This document shows positions 10,931 through 21,737 of a stretch of DNA of 64,000 nt, piece after piece; positions within the stretch are counted from its first letter, which is position 1, and each line of letters starts with the position of its first letter. A program made the position numbers and the translations under genes. Location: NCBI RefSeq assembly GCF_014839805.1, contig NC_051130.1, positions 7,378,001 to 7,442,000 of the forward strand. Direction: 5' to 3'. The notes beneath the pieces are model-generated. The model ran no database searches, had not been told where the DNA came from, and saw only the letters and a list, made by a program, of their open reading frames with translations. Source of the DNA: Manduca sexta. Its lineage: Eukaryota; Arthropoda; Insecta; Lepidoptera; Sphingidae.

Positions 10931-11576
10931 TATTGTATTGGACTCCGCAGTCAACACCGGAGGAAACCGCGAATGGGATACTGGAATCTCCCGGCTTAGA
11001 GACTGCAAGGACCTGAAAGAAAGTTAGGAGGGGATGTCTGGTGAAGAAAGTAACGTGGAAGGAGAAGGAACACTCTTCGGATGGACGGAGGGAAAAAGGC
11101 CTGGAAATGTACACGAACCCTTGGCTGATAATGTTGATGAGGCTCGTCTATTACCGCACCATATTCAAATACAAGCTCAGCTAGCACTATTTGTACCATT
11201 GTCTAGTACCTGTTTGTCTTGTTGTTATTTGTTTGCATAGGGGAACCAGACGTAAGCATACCTGTTCAATAAAACATAAGCCCCATGTTCCAAAGAATGG
11301 AGCTTGAAATTTAGACTCATGTAATTACGAATATCTAAATGTACAGAAAAATATAAAAAATGTAGTATTCTCAAACGTAAAAGAAAATGTTCATTAAAGA
11401 TTACATAAGAGATCACAAAGAAGATTTAATATACATATAAATCGACGCAGCGGTCACTGGTGGTAAGTCTTTTGGTTTTTTTAATGGTTAATAAAAAAAC
11501 CAAGAGCTATATCTGCATAATATGAATATTTGCGGTTATTTACCTACGATAAGTCAGGGATGCCCGAGTAAACCAG

Positions 11577-11584
11577 TATAAAAG
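11577..11584 (+). promoter_or_regulatory. TATA box of the His/Gly-rich gene at 11631
   Basis: TATAAAAG lies 54 bases before the start codon. A start site about 30 bases downstream would give a 5' leader of about 25 bases. Confidence 0.7.
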
Positions 11585-11630
11585 GAGTTGCCCAATCTCT
11601 CATATTCACTGTACTACGGAACCTCACGCA

Positions 11631-12469
11631 ATGAAGACTGTAAGTTTGTTAAATTATTTCGAATATTTAAGTTACAAAACTAGTAAAACTAGTATATGAG
11701 AACAGGCACCGCCCATGAGCCACAATACCACGGGAATTATTATGACTTTTATTAAAATGTGAAGATTTGGACGAAAAAAAGGTTTTTTGGCCTTGATCAC
11801 CAACGCAAAATGCAATAATAATAGCGCCTTATAACGGTTTGCTATAAAAAAAATCGTTTGCAGAGCCCGACAATTACTGCTATAGAATAAATATTTGTGT
11901 TATTATTCAAAATATTTATTTTTTCCTATATTTTGTCATTAAATGGACTCATAAATTATTATTATTATTTATAAAGAATTTGCATATTATGTTCGCGAAT
12001 TGTTCATATTTTTTTTAGTAAATCTGCATAGGAATAATTTTACATAAACAAAAATATCTTCTCACGTTCTCGTCTTTCAGGTTATTATAACGCACACGAA
12101 GTTTGCCAGCAATTTAATTTAAAACGTTTATTTTTTTATTTTTAGCTAATCTCATTCGGCCTTATGATGTGCGTGTGCGTGGCGTACGCCACAGCACTAC
12201 CAACTGGACCGAGCGTAGAAACTCTACAAACTGCCGAATCACACTGGGGTGGATACGGACACGACCACGGCCACCATGGTCACTACGACCACCATGATCA
12301 CCACGGCCACTATGATCACTACAAAGGTCACCACGGTTACCACGGCGATCACCACGGTGGACACCACGGCGGATACAATCACGGCTATGGTGGCGGAATC
12401 GGTGGCGGATACGGATTCGGTGGCGGATACGGATTCGGAGTCGGATACGGTAGCGGCCACGGCTGGTGA
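11631..12469 (+). CDS. Small secreted His/Gly-rich peptide 1 (two exons)
   Basis: Exon 1 is 11631-11639 (Met-Lys-Thr, then donor GTAAGT). Exon 2 is 12146-12469 after acceptor TTTTTAG. Phase 0 closes exactly and gives 110 residues. The junction creates a signal peptide (LISFGLMMCVCVAYATA). Then comes VETLQTAESHWG, the short motif shared with the other three cluster members. The rest is a low-complexity tail: about 40 residues alternating His with Gly, Tyr and Asp (such as GHHGHYDHHDHHGHYDHY), then a Gly/Tyr/Phe section ending GSGHGW. Family knowledge: such tails occur in insect cuticular, silk-associated and metal-binding or antimicrobial peptides. I cannot choose among these. Likely secreted. 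Confidence 0.8.
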
Positions 12470-12599
12470 AGTTAGATAATTGTTATTTGGCAGCTAACAT
12501 CGGTATTACAATCTGTGATGTCATTCATTACAATTAACGTTTTGTAAAAAACATACCTATATACTTTTGTTTCATTCTCTTGGAAGTTCTTTATTGTTA

Positions 12600-12790
12600 T
12601 AATACTAATTTCACACACACTCACGCCTTTTATCCCCGAAGGCATAGGTAGAGGCACAATTGTTGCACCTACTTTCTGCTATGTGTATTCCGTCCCATGA
12701 TATGATAAGGGGCTAGCCTATCGCCATATCGGACACAAATTTTACACTCCGGGCCGATGTCGAGTAGATATATCCAATATCACTTCCTTA
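12600..12790 (-). repeat. SINE, reverse orientation
   Basis: Recognised from 'ctcacgccttttatccccga', 'attccgtcccatgatatgat' and 'ctagcctatcgccatatcgg', segments of a SINE common in Lepidoptera. Shorter pieces recur at about 14405-14480, 17650-17800 and 45745-45800. Confidence 0.6.
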
Positions 12791-13424
12791 ATATCGTCGA
12801 TATAGTTTTAATTTGCATAGTAGAAAATAAAAATATTAAGGAATTGTTTAAATTGCAAAAATCTTCAAGTCAATTTTTTCAAATAGCATGCTATCAACGC
12901 CAGCATATTAAGCAAATAATTCGAAATAGTTAATAGTATGAAATTAATAACCACATAAGGAGATCGATAAAATTAGAAGAAGTGATAGATGTGTACCAGA
13001 ATGAGAAAAGTTGGTATCACATAATCTCAGCCTACCCTATGAGATAGAGGCATGATATTATGTGTACATAAATACTGAGTATAAGTACCATTTAACATGT
13101 TTTTGGTGACTCGCAACCGGCTGAGACAGCCCGTTAATGCTGGCTATAAACTGGAATAAAAACAGCTCATAAGATGATTTGTTGATAAACGTACGCTTCT
13201 TTAAAATTCCGCATTCCGACATTAAGAAAAACTTAAAGTTTTGTAAACATTTCGCTTCAAAACAGGTCTTATTTACGTTCTAAACGAGTGCGACATTATG
13301 TGAAGTGAAAAAACGTGTCAGACTAGATCCAGACACGGTAGGTTTGTACCTTTTATTTTTCTCTAATACAGCAAAATGTTTATACTTCTTTTTCAAACTT
13401 GTCCCACTTCATTGTGAGATCAGC

Positions 13425-13600
13425 ACGATACTCAGTCGGTGTTATCCCCTCCCAGTGGTCGTCCTGACGAGAAGTTCCTAACCTGTTAGTGGGTTCCCCT
13501 CAGCATGGTTACTTAATTTCAAAGGGTTGCAACTCCTAAAACGCTAACCCCAAAGTCCGTTGTGTTTAAGCCTACTCTTGTTAGACTAACAAACGTATGT
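13425..13600 (+). repeat. Dispersed repeat, one of an inverted pair
   Basis: Contains 'tcgtcctgacgagaagttcc', 'aacctgttagtgggttcccc' and 'tcagcatgg'. The region 59390-59560 carries the reverse complement pattern ('ctgagggcaacccactaact', 'ggacgccactg'). Confidence 0.5.
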
Positions 13601-13639
13601 CATGTCACAAAAAAGACAACTTTACATGATTAAAATTAA

Positions 13640-13835
13640 ACAATTTGGGGATTTTATCGCGGTTTTTATATTTTAATTTCTCCCGACGTTCCGAAGACTT
13701 TGCACCCTTCGTGGTCTTCCTCCTCCCCGTGACCATCGAGGCGATATCGAATCGAATCGAGGCGAATCCGATAAATAGTTTAATTTTAATGTCTAATATT
13801 CGCGTAAACATAAGAAAACTTTACTACAATTTACA
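13640..13835. repeat. Dispersed repeat 'attttatcgcggttttt'
   Basis: Two blocks recur elsewhere. 'attttatcgcggttt...cgaagactttgca' is found again at 25578-25635. 'atgtctaatattcgcgtaaa' is found again at 17049 and 37663. They appear to be pieces of one old mobile element. Confidence 0.5.
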
Positions 13836-14050
13836 CTCCGATAAACAAAGCTGGAAAAAAACAAATAAAACTATAAATTAGTCGTCCTCATAGTATTGTT
13901 TGTGAATATTGATGTTAGTCTCACAGAGACGTCCTTCAACAACTGTAACTTTCACATTAGTGTAGTATTTCTTGGCAACAACTAAACAGAGTCTGCGCGA
14001 TGCCTTAATATAAAAGAAATAAACATCATCGTCTGCCATTAGAAATCTCT

Positions 14051-14056
14051 TTTATT
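14051..14056 (-). terminator. Polyadenylation signal AATAAA
   Basis: AATAAA on the minus strand about 72 bases after the stop of the peptide gene at 14128. Confidence 0.6.
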
Positions 14057-14127
14057 ATAACATATGAATAAACGGTGAATAACAAATACTAGAAGAACAT
14101 GAAGTATATAGAGAATGTATAGTAATT

Positions 14128-15477
14128 TTAGCCCCAACGTTTGCCGTAGTGGCCGCGACCATAGGAACCGCCGCCGCGACGGTGCCACTTGGACTCCTGC
14201 GGTTCCAGGGTCTCGCCTGCAGGAACCGCCGGCTTGTCGACGGGGGAAGCCGCCGTGTACCCCAATACGGCGCACAGCATTAACATAAACAAACCGAACT
14301 GAAATTTACATATAACACTATTAAAAATAAATTCAACCAATTTTCATGGTCGTGTTATCATGGCAATTTAGAAAATTTGCATGTAATTTGCGATATTAGT
14401 AATCCAATAGACACACACAAATACGTTTACACTGATGTCCCCTGATATGATAGGGAGCTATACTTTCAGCCTGTAATGTCGGTATATAAAGGCTCAAACA
14501 TGTGAATATAATAAATTAAATACATTTATCGATGATTACTTTCAAACTTAAGGGTTGAAAATAGGTGTTTCGTTTTTAGTCACTGTTTATAATACATTCA
14601 ATTAATATTATGGATACCCATAATATTAGTTACATCATTATCGTTTTGGAAAAAACAGTGTTTCCAAATATGCAGATTAATCATTACTTTAAAAAATCAA
14701 TTTTAGGTCTCTTTAGCAAAAAAAAATCTACCAAAATGATCCTTATTAAATTGTCTATCTAATAGAGATAAGTTGCAAATTATTTTTTGTGTACTTTTGG
14801 AAGAGATACAAGGAATAAAAAAATTAAGTGCCATATTCATTATAATTACGCTATTATTTTAAACCGCATGAATCTAGAACCTAGGTTTTGCAGAAAACAC
14901 GACGTGGGTAATCAAACTAATATGAATATTACAAGCAAGATAAAGAAAACTTGATACAATATACACGGTAATTTTGACATTGCGTTACTAAATGATATGT
15001 ACCACATTCTTATCTTCTTGAAAATGACAGTTTACAGTAACTAACTCACCGTAGATGTCAAATAAAAAAGTGGAAGTTTCCAACGAAATAAATATCAATT
15101 AAAAGATATTTTAATTTTACATACCCTAGCCACTACTATCACTAAGAAATTCCATCGCAACGGCAACATCAAACTTTCAGTCAGAAAAATACTCAAGGCC
15201 ACGCAATATTTGCACTGAACTATAAAATAAAATAAACTGAGATTTTTGGTAAAAATATTCATTATTCATGGATGATTTTTAACACAATGTTAGGCGAGGT
15301 AAAGCCGCAATTATTAACGCAATGTCAAAATTATCCCGAAAATATTAAATCTTGAGTCACAACACATCCCTAAACACTGACTGTTTTAAGAGCTGTTAAA
15401 TTACCACTTCTATTGTAAAATCAAATAAAGTTTGATTTCTTTCTAAAGATATAATGTAATGTACTTACAATTTTCAT
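14128..15477 (-). CDS. Small secreted Gly-rich peptide 2, candidate amidated-peptide precursor
   Basis: Exon 1 is 15469-15477 (Met-Lys-Ile, donor GTAAGT). Exon 2 is 14128-14298 after acceptor ATTTCAG; phase 0 closes and gives 59 residues. The signal peptide is FGLFMLMLCAVLGYTAAS. The cluster motif follows as GETLEPQESKW. Instead of a His-rich tail this copy ends HRRGGGSYGRGHYGKRWG. A dibasic Arg-Arg (43-44) and a Gly-Lys-Arg (55-57) bracket ten residues, GGGSYGRGHY. In family terms that is the layout of a prohormone yielding a C-terminally amidated peptide. The paralogues lack these sites, so the arrangement could be chance. TATA box and AATAAA are both present, so the gene looks intact. Not recognised by name. 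Confidence 0.8.
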
Positions 15478-15518
15478 GATGTTTAGCAGATCACTGGATA
15501 TGCTGCACCCGTCTGAGA

Positions 15519-15526
15519 CTTATATA
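15519..15526 (-). promoter_or_regulatory. TATA box of peptide gene 2
   Basis: CTATATAAG on the minus strand, about 42 bases before the Met-Lys-Ile start codon at 15477. Confidence 0.65.
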
Positions 15527-15599
15527 GTCTCGGGTACAGTCAGCCCAGTAATAAAACTCCAACCTTGTAAAAAATACCTATTCGTCAAATTGCGCACAT

Positions 15600-17255
15600 C
15601 AGTACATTTTTTGCAGACGAACTAAAGGACCAGAAGACGTATTGTGTTTTTTATTGTGGAAAAATTCTTCAACGCACCCAAATCACTTTAGACATGAATG
15701 ATATTACCATTTATACACTAAATAGAATTTTAACATACAATTAAATACAAAACCTTAATAATTCATTTCAAAAACATTAATGTTTTGGTTTATATTTTGT
15801 TTTTAATGATGTATACAATTTTAAGTGCTAGATTAATCTGTTTTTCTGATTCGTGTAAAGCTAACTGCTTCATACTGATAGTATGAATGCAAAAATTGTG
15901 AAGATATTCGGATTTTTATTATAACTAAACGCTGTATAAATATCGAAGAATTTTAATAAACAATTTTATCCAGATCTAGATTAACATATAGGGACTAATA
16001 AAAAATTTCGTAAGATTTCTTTTTTGTTGGATGATGTACCGACTGTATACAATAGGTATATATATCATTTTGACAACAATCTAGCTTTAAGATTAATAAG
16101 TTACATAAATTAATTAAAACTTCTAATGAGAGGACTTGACTATGACTAAAAATATGTCCAATAACACTTTTCTTATTGCCTCTATGAAGGAGAAAACACA
16201 TTGTTTGTGTGATCTTTTTAAAAGAACACTCACAGCACTATGTTACGCTGAACAGGTTTGTATTCGTAAGGTAAACATAGGTTCTGCATCATAATGTCAC
16301 CATTAAAAGTTTCAAACAATAGAACATTGGTAGAAAAATCTCTCTGTAGGCGGCGATAGCCTTTTTAACAATAAAATATATTCGCGAAACATAAATCGCC
16401 GGTACAAAAACCTCACATCTCTATCTTTTCGAAGCTAACTTTATTTACTTTGTTATAATCACTCTCATTAACGGTGAAGCGAAATATCGTGAGAATACCT
16501 AGGTACCTAAAAATTCTTCATAGACAAGACGAATATGACATCATATCATTTAATATATGAAACTTGATATGTTCAGTCTAGGGAGCCGAGACCATGAGAG
16601 TACATAATATTGTATTACTTTTACGCAATAATGCTTTGTGCGCCTGCGCAATAGCAAGATATCGGAAAAGTGAACTCGTATTGTGCTAACTGTGGTTTAA
16701 AAGTAATTTTGACAATACAATGAAGTAATTGTATATTTTCATATTATTAACTACAACGGAATCAAATTCAAATTACTTATTAAAATGAAAATTAATTTGT
16801 TTTCCGCCTTTCGACCTTTATTTCGACGTTTGACACTCATTTCCGGCGATACCATGGACACTAAAATGTGTAATAGATATTGTAATTTATAATGTACGTA
16901 CATTAAATTACTATATTTTTATAACATCCTGTATAAAATTAAAGCCACTAAGCAAATTTTCTTATGTTTAGATAATTATTTTGCCTGGACAATAAATAAC
17001 CCTATATAAATAAATCGCGATAAAATCCGCAAAACAGTTTTATTTTAATGTCTAACATTCGCGTAAACATAAGAAATCTTTAACTCAATAAATGTTTATG
17101 ATAAATAAGTGGATATACTCTATAAGTTGTTAAAGCATTTAGAAGGAAAAAGTTTAATGACCAACATAATGTACAGAGCAGCTGCATAATTATAGTAACT
17201 CTCTCACTCTATTAATTGTTATACGATCATAGTATTACCTATATCATATTCTATA
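15600..17255. other. No gene seen
   Basis: AT-rich intergenic sequence. The block at 17020-17080 is a piece of the dispersed 'ttcgcgtaaacataagaaat' repeat. Confidence 0.4.
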
Positions 17256-17264
17256 TACTTATAT

Positions 17265-17472
17265 AAAAATGAATCCCTATTTCTCTTGGTTACGCCATCA
17301 CGCGTGAACGGCTGGACCGATTTCACTATTTTTTTTTGTTGTGTTTGAACTTAACGAAAATATTAATTTTATATAACTGTCAATTGTTTGAAATAACTGT
17401 CAGCGATTGACAGAATGCGCGCTGCAAATTCATATTTAAGACGGGACAACGTTTGTCGGGTCAGCTAGTATT
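17265..17472 (+). repeat. Dispersed repeat with 'cgtcgggtcagctagt'-type end, copy 1
   Basis: Contains 'cacgcgtgaacggctggacc', 'actgtcaattgtttgaaata' and ends 'gtttgtcgggtcagctagta'. An inverted copy lies at 25797-26050, so the pair flanks peptide genes 3 and 4. The class (LINE tail or Helitron-like) is uncertain. Confidence 0.6.
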
Positions 17473-17649
17473 ATAATAATATCTTAAATAATACATAATA
17501 CTTTACTGGTTCGAAATAAAATCGTACAGATTTGCAAAGAACTTGTCTTTGTCTAACTCGCCTTAAATTAAATACTCTTTAGCACAAGGAATACCACCAA
17601 ATACTATATGTAGTACAATACCTAAAAAATACTTGTTATTTCAAAAATA

Positions 17650-17800
17650 TGTCGACTGCTCCGGTGGCGTAGTTTTATTACGGTACGGCTCTTGGGCAAA
17701 ATGAGGAGTTTTTCTCCTAGTATCAGCCCGGAGTCGGGAATTTGTGCCCAATATTGCGATAGGCTCGCCTATCATTACATGAACAGCATACACATCTTAT
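17650..17800 (+). repeat. SINE fragment
   Basis: Contains 'ctccggtggcgtag' and 'atattgcgataggctcgcct', matching the SINE segments seen inverted at 12600-12790. Confidence 0.55.
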
Positions 17801-18171
17801 TCAATTGCAACAAAAAGAGAATAACTCACCAGCACTGGCAAAACAGATGCGGTAAACTTTACCATTCCACTCAAAGTCTAAAATCAAACTAAAGTAGGTA
17901 CTTCAGTGTCTATCCAATACGAATACGTTCCCTTATTTTATGAGCCTACCTGGCGTCTTCAAACTTAAATTCTTTCTTCCTTCCCAAATGCGTGTTGAGA
18001 ATCAACCTTCGATTCCACAGCTTCATTCTACATACCTACTGGAATATGGACGACGTACTTAAGCCTGACTTATAAGGCTATAATCCTCATCTCATCCTCA
18101 TCTCAGCTCTAAAGGGAAGATTTTTAAATGAAAATGTCCCAAACTTGCTAACTTTATGGCATTTACTTAAG

Positions 18172-18345
18172 ACTAGCTTTTGCTCGCGGCTTCACCCGCG
18201 TGAAAGATTTTTCCAGGATAGAAAGTATCCTATGGCCTTCCCAGGGACTCAAATTATCTCCATACCGGTTCTGTCTGTTCGGTCTGTTGGTAGTTTTTGA
18301 GTTTTTTGCAGTCAGACAGGCAGAAAGATGGAGCGATGACTTTAA
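18172..18345 (+). repeat. LINE-like 3' tail
   Basis: Begins 'actagcttttgctcgcggct' and carries 'tatggccttcccagggactc'. This is the same family as 24377-24660 and 44692-44880. Confidence 0.55.
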
Positions 18346-18526
18346 ACGCCAAAAAATGCTGCGTATAAAGCGATTTCCGAAGCTAAAATTAAGGAAGTAA
18401 CTGAAATTGAATCATAATAATACTGCAAAAAAAACTATTATTGTTAGTCACTACGTTACTAATTTACTAAACAGGTATAATCGATCGACGTAGTAGAAGT
18501 TCGCGACCTCCACATATGTCAAACAG

Positions 18527-18568
18527 TTTATATACTCGTAGCGGGAAATTCTGAGCACAGTTATCCAC
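18527..18568 (+). promoter_or_regulatory. Core promoter of peptide gene 3 (TATA plus start-site motif)
   Basis: TTTATATACTC at 18527-18537 and CACAGTTATCCAC at 18556-18568. Both strings occur unchanged, at nearly the same spacing, in front of peptide gene 4 on the opposite strand (23811-23851). Confidence 0.75.
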
Positions 18569-18580
18569 TGAGCCTGCATT

Positions 18581-19546
18581 ATGAAGATCGTGAGTATACC
18601 ACAGTTTTACTTTATTTTATTACAAAATATTTTCATCTTGCCTGTCTTCTTTGAATAACTTTATTGTTTGAAAAAATTCGGTTCACAAGATTAAGAGGGG
18701 TTTATGGTTTATTGTTTGGGGTTTCCGAACTGTAGTACTATTATAGGGTATTTACCAATTTGACTATAAAATTGAAGATGCCGCTATTTATATCCTCTTT
18801 TATTTTCTTGGAAATCGAAATAATCACCAAACATATTATTTCGATTTTCAAGAAATAAAGAAAAACCTACATAGTGTTATGGACTCGATTCAGTCGCGCT
18901 AAACAGAGTCCATAACACTATGTGCGTCTTAGACTGGTGTTGCTACATTGATGCGTGTTGTTTCGAATGATGACTTCTACTGCAATTACCTAAACCACTA
19001 TTATACCGTCCATGTAGAGGTGGCACAATGTAAATAATTCGAAAAGTATGTAGTCACAGCTTTTCAAAACATGTTCGTAGCACCTAATGGAACCGTTAAT
19101 CCTCATTAAATAAGGTTACGATTTAAATCACAATAATAATAATTTTGGTTCTGTAGATCAAGTTTTATAATGTGACGGTAAGCACTAAAATGAATCAGTA
19201 GAAATAATAAGTTTGATAGTGGTTGCGGTAACACCTCTACATTACCCAAGACAAAAATACGGCAAATATTATTGAATCGGAATTGTTTGATCAAAATTGA
19301 AACAAAACATATTGATATAACATATCTTTGTATTTTCCTTTTCAGTTCGGTTTGTTTATGTTGGTGTTGTGCGCCTTGCTGGGATACGCCATGGCTACCG
19401 CTGTTCCCGCGGCAGAGACCCTAGAAGGACAAGAGTCGAGGTGGGGTCACGGTGGTGGTCACCACCACGGCGGCGGTGGTCACCACCACGGGGGCGGTGG
19501 TCACCACCACGGAGGCGGTCACCACCACGGAGGCTACCGTGGCTAG
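18581..19546 (+). CDS. Small secreted His/Gly-rich peptide 3 (two exons)
   Basis: Exon 1 is 18581-18589 (Met-Lys-Ile, donor GTGAGT). Exon 2 is 19346-19546 after acceptor CCTTTTCAG; phase 0 closes and gives 69 residues. The signal peptide is FGLFMLVLCALLGYAMATA, nearly identical to that of gene 4. It is followed by AETLEGQESRWGHGGG and four His-His-His blocks separated by Gly3-Gly4 spacers, ending GGYRG. At DNA level the tail is a short tandem repeat of about 18 bases ('ggtggtcaccaccacgg'). AATAAA lies at 19618-19623 and again at 19635-19640. The His triplets suggest metal binding or pH-dependent aggregation, which is inference. The intron contains two perfect or near-perfect hairpins. Confidence 0.85.
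18806..18853. repeat. Intronic inverted repeat (19-base arms)
   Basis: Arms 18806-18824 and 18835-18853 are complementary except for one position, with a 10-base loop. Looser pairing continues outwards. It lies in the intron of peptide gene 3. Confidence 0.7.
18868..18924. repeat. Intronic inverted repeat (perfect 19-base arms)
   Basis: Arms 18868-18886 and 18906-18924 are perfectly complementary (core 'atagtgttatggactc'), with a 19-base loop. It begins 14 bases after the preceding hairpin. Confidence 0.75.
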
Positions 19547-19617
19547 ATGAAGCTAATACCGCGCCTTATTGCTAACTAATTATATACCTAATGTTATATT
19601 GTACTGTAAATTATTAA

Positions 19618-19640
19618 AATAAATATTTTGTGTTAATAAA
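19618..19640 (+). terminator. Polyadenylation signals of peptide gene 3
   Basis: Two AATAAA hexamers, at 19618-19623 and 19635-19640. Confidence 0.65.
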
Positions 19641-19917
19641 TGTGTCATTTTGTTTTCTCATATTACACTTATTATTGTCTACTAACTGACAATGGTTGTA
19701 GAGCCTTACTCAAACCACGACTCGTATGGTTTATTGTGAGTTAATTATTTAACAACAAATCCCATTGGATGTACTACATAATACATTATCTACCTCGACG
19801 ATACAACCAACGTTATGGTGTACATACTTGATGCTTTCCCCTGTGCTGTGAAGTGTTAAACGTAACAATCGAAGAAATGTTCTATAAACAGCAATTGTGT
19901 TAACAAGCAACGAAAAT

Positions 19918-20065
19918 TACCCGACTTCAAAAAAGGAGGAGGCTATCAATTCGACGTGTATTCTTTCATAATGTTTGTTACATCAGTCGGTAATTTTTGA
20001 TTGAACCGATTGGCAAAAAAAAATATTCAAAAGAATATACCTTTTTTTGCAAAATCGCTTTAGTA
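19918..20065 (+). repeat. Dispersed repeat 'ccgacttcaaaaaaggagga', copy 1
   Basis: Contains 'acccgacttcaaaaaaggag' and 'ctatcaattcgacgtgtatt'. An inverted copy of its end lies at 22981-23040, inside the intron of peptide gene 4. Confidence 0.6.
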
Positions 20066-20069
20066 GTTT

Positions 20070-21690
20070 GGTTTTAAAACTAAAATGACACGAATAATTA
20101 TGTCGTCTAAGCAAACAAAATTGCGAATTTGGCTTTTTTGTGACGTTTTTATTTATTATGCGACTAATTTACGAGAAGCACAAGCCTCTTCTGATTATAT
20201 GCTCCCAATATTGTTTTTTGTGGTGGTAATCCACTAGGTGCAAAGGATTGTACTCAGTGCCTAACAAGACGAAACCTATTCCACTCACTCTAAAGCTTAC
20301 TCACGCTATATTCGTAGGGATTCTTCGTATTTTGAATTTTTGCACCCTTATAGCTTTGGCCTGGCGCCTCAAACGTTAAAAAAAATATTAATAAGAAAAC
20401 TAATTAAATAGATTTAGGTTCATGAACTTAAAATTAAAATGAGTTCTCCGAAATTTATTCCGAATAAGGAAAATAAGTTCTTAAACAAAAGAAAATATTG
20501 ATAACATGAAACTATATTTTAATGTTGAATTGTTACGTTTTCAATATAACCACATCATATAAATATGTTTTTCTATTGAAACGGCTTCTATCCTCAAAAA
20601 GCACACGGGTCAACTTTATTTTACTGTAGATATCTATTCACGCCAACCGTAATGTAAAGTATAAAACAAACATATGTTTTGCTTATTTTCATACACTAGG
20701 AATATGCATTTTTTATTTACCGGTTTTCTATTGAAAGACAGCTCTATCAATATATAATCATTCAATTCTTTTTAATAATATTTATCGTCTTCAAATGGTA
20801 GCTGGATTTCAAAAGTGAAACATCAATACCAGAATTACCCTATACATTTGATGTAGGGTTTCTAGATTAAGGGGTAGTGACATCTTCTAGGGTTAAAGAC
20901 ATTTACACGAAGGCTGATAACTGTACATACCTATCACTGAAAGTGATATGAATTTGAAAACTTTACATGAAATGATTAGGACCATAGATTTTAAATACTT
21001 AACTCTATGATTTGCACTTTTTTAACAATTGAATAACAAAACTTTAGATAAAACGAACTAGCAACACCAACATAATATCAATTCCGGGCAAAACATAAAT
21101 TTACAAAACGCAGCGTGGTAGGTATTGCACTGCACTCTTCATTAGTTTCCTCATTTATGTACTTTACTTTTGTACAAAAGATATTTAAAAAAATATGATT
21201 ACGAGCCCGTTCGGCCGTTCTATCTAACCGATTTGCTTTTTTAAATGAACGGTTGCACACATTCTTCATAAAAAAATGGAAATCACCTAACTTTCTCCCT
21301 TCTCAGGTTATATATACTTAAACGCGATGTCCTCCTGAATATTCCATATGGTTTCATAGCCTCCCTTTTTTGCAATTTCGATTATCATTAAGATATGTTT
21401 TAGTCTAAGTTGTAAGTGGAACGAGCTCTTTCATTTATTATTTTACCAACTTAAATTGGTAAAGTTGGAGGGAAACTAGTATGTGTGAATATTCAACTTG
21501 ACTATCAGTATGTGCTTAGGCTACTTAGGTTAAGGTGTGTTGGATAATAGAGACTGACACAGAAAATAAAAATTTGGAAAATATCTTTGTGTCTTTTATG
21601 TGTGCCTATTAATAATTATTCATTATAATTATTAATATTTAAATCAAAGTAGGATAAATAAAATGAAATAGTTACTTATGTAATATAATC
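20070..21690. other. No gene seen
   Basis: AT-rich spacer between the convergent peptide genes 3 and 4. No coding or RNA feature stands out. Confidence 0.4.
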
Positions 21691-21693
21691 TCA

Positions 21694-21699
21694 TTTAAT
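21694..21699 (-). terminator. Variant polyadenylation signal ATTAAA
   Basis: ATTAAA on the minus strand, about 40 bases after the stop of peptide gene 4. Confidence 0.45.
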
Positions 21700-21737
21700 A
21701 CTATGCAACATTATATCTACAGGTACGAGGAATAACT

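Noticed and set aside
12239..12479. Val/Ala-rich and Thr-rich frames over the His/Gly-rich exon
   Set aside because: Other-frame readings of the repetitive His/Gly codons; no signal peptide or splice support.
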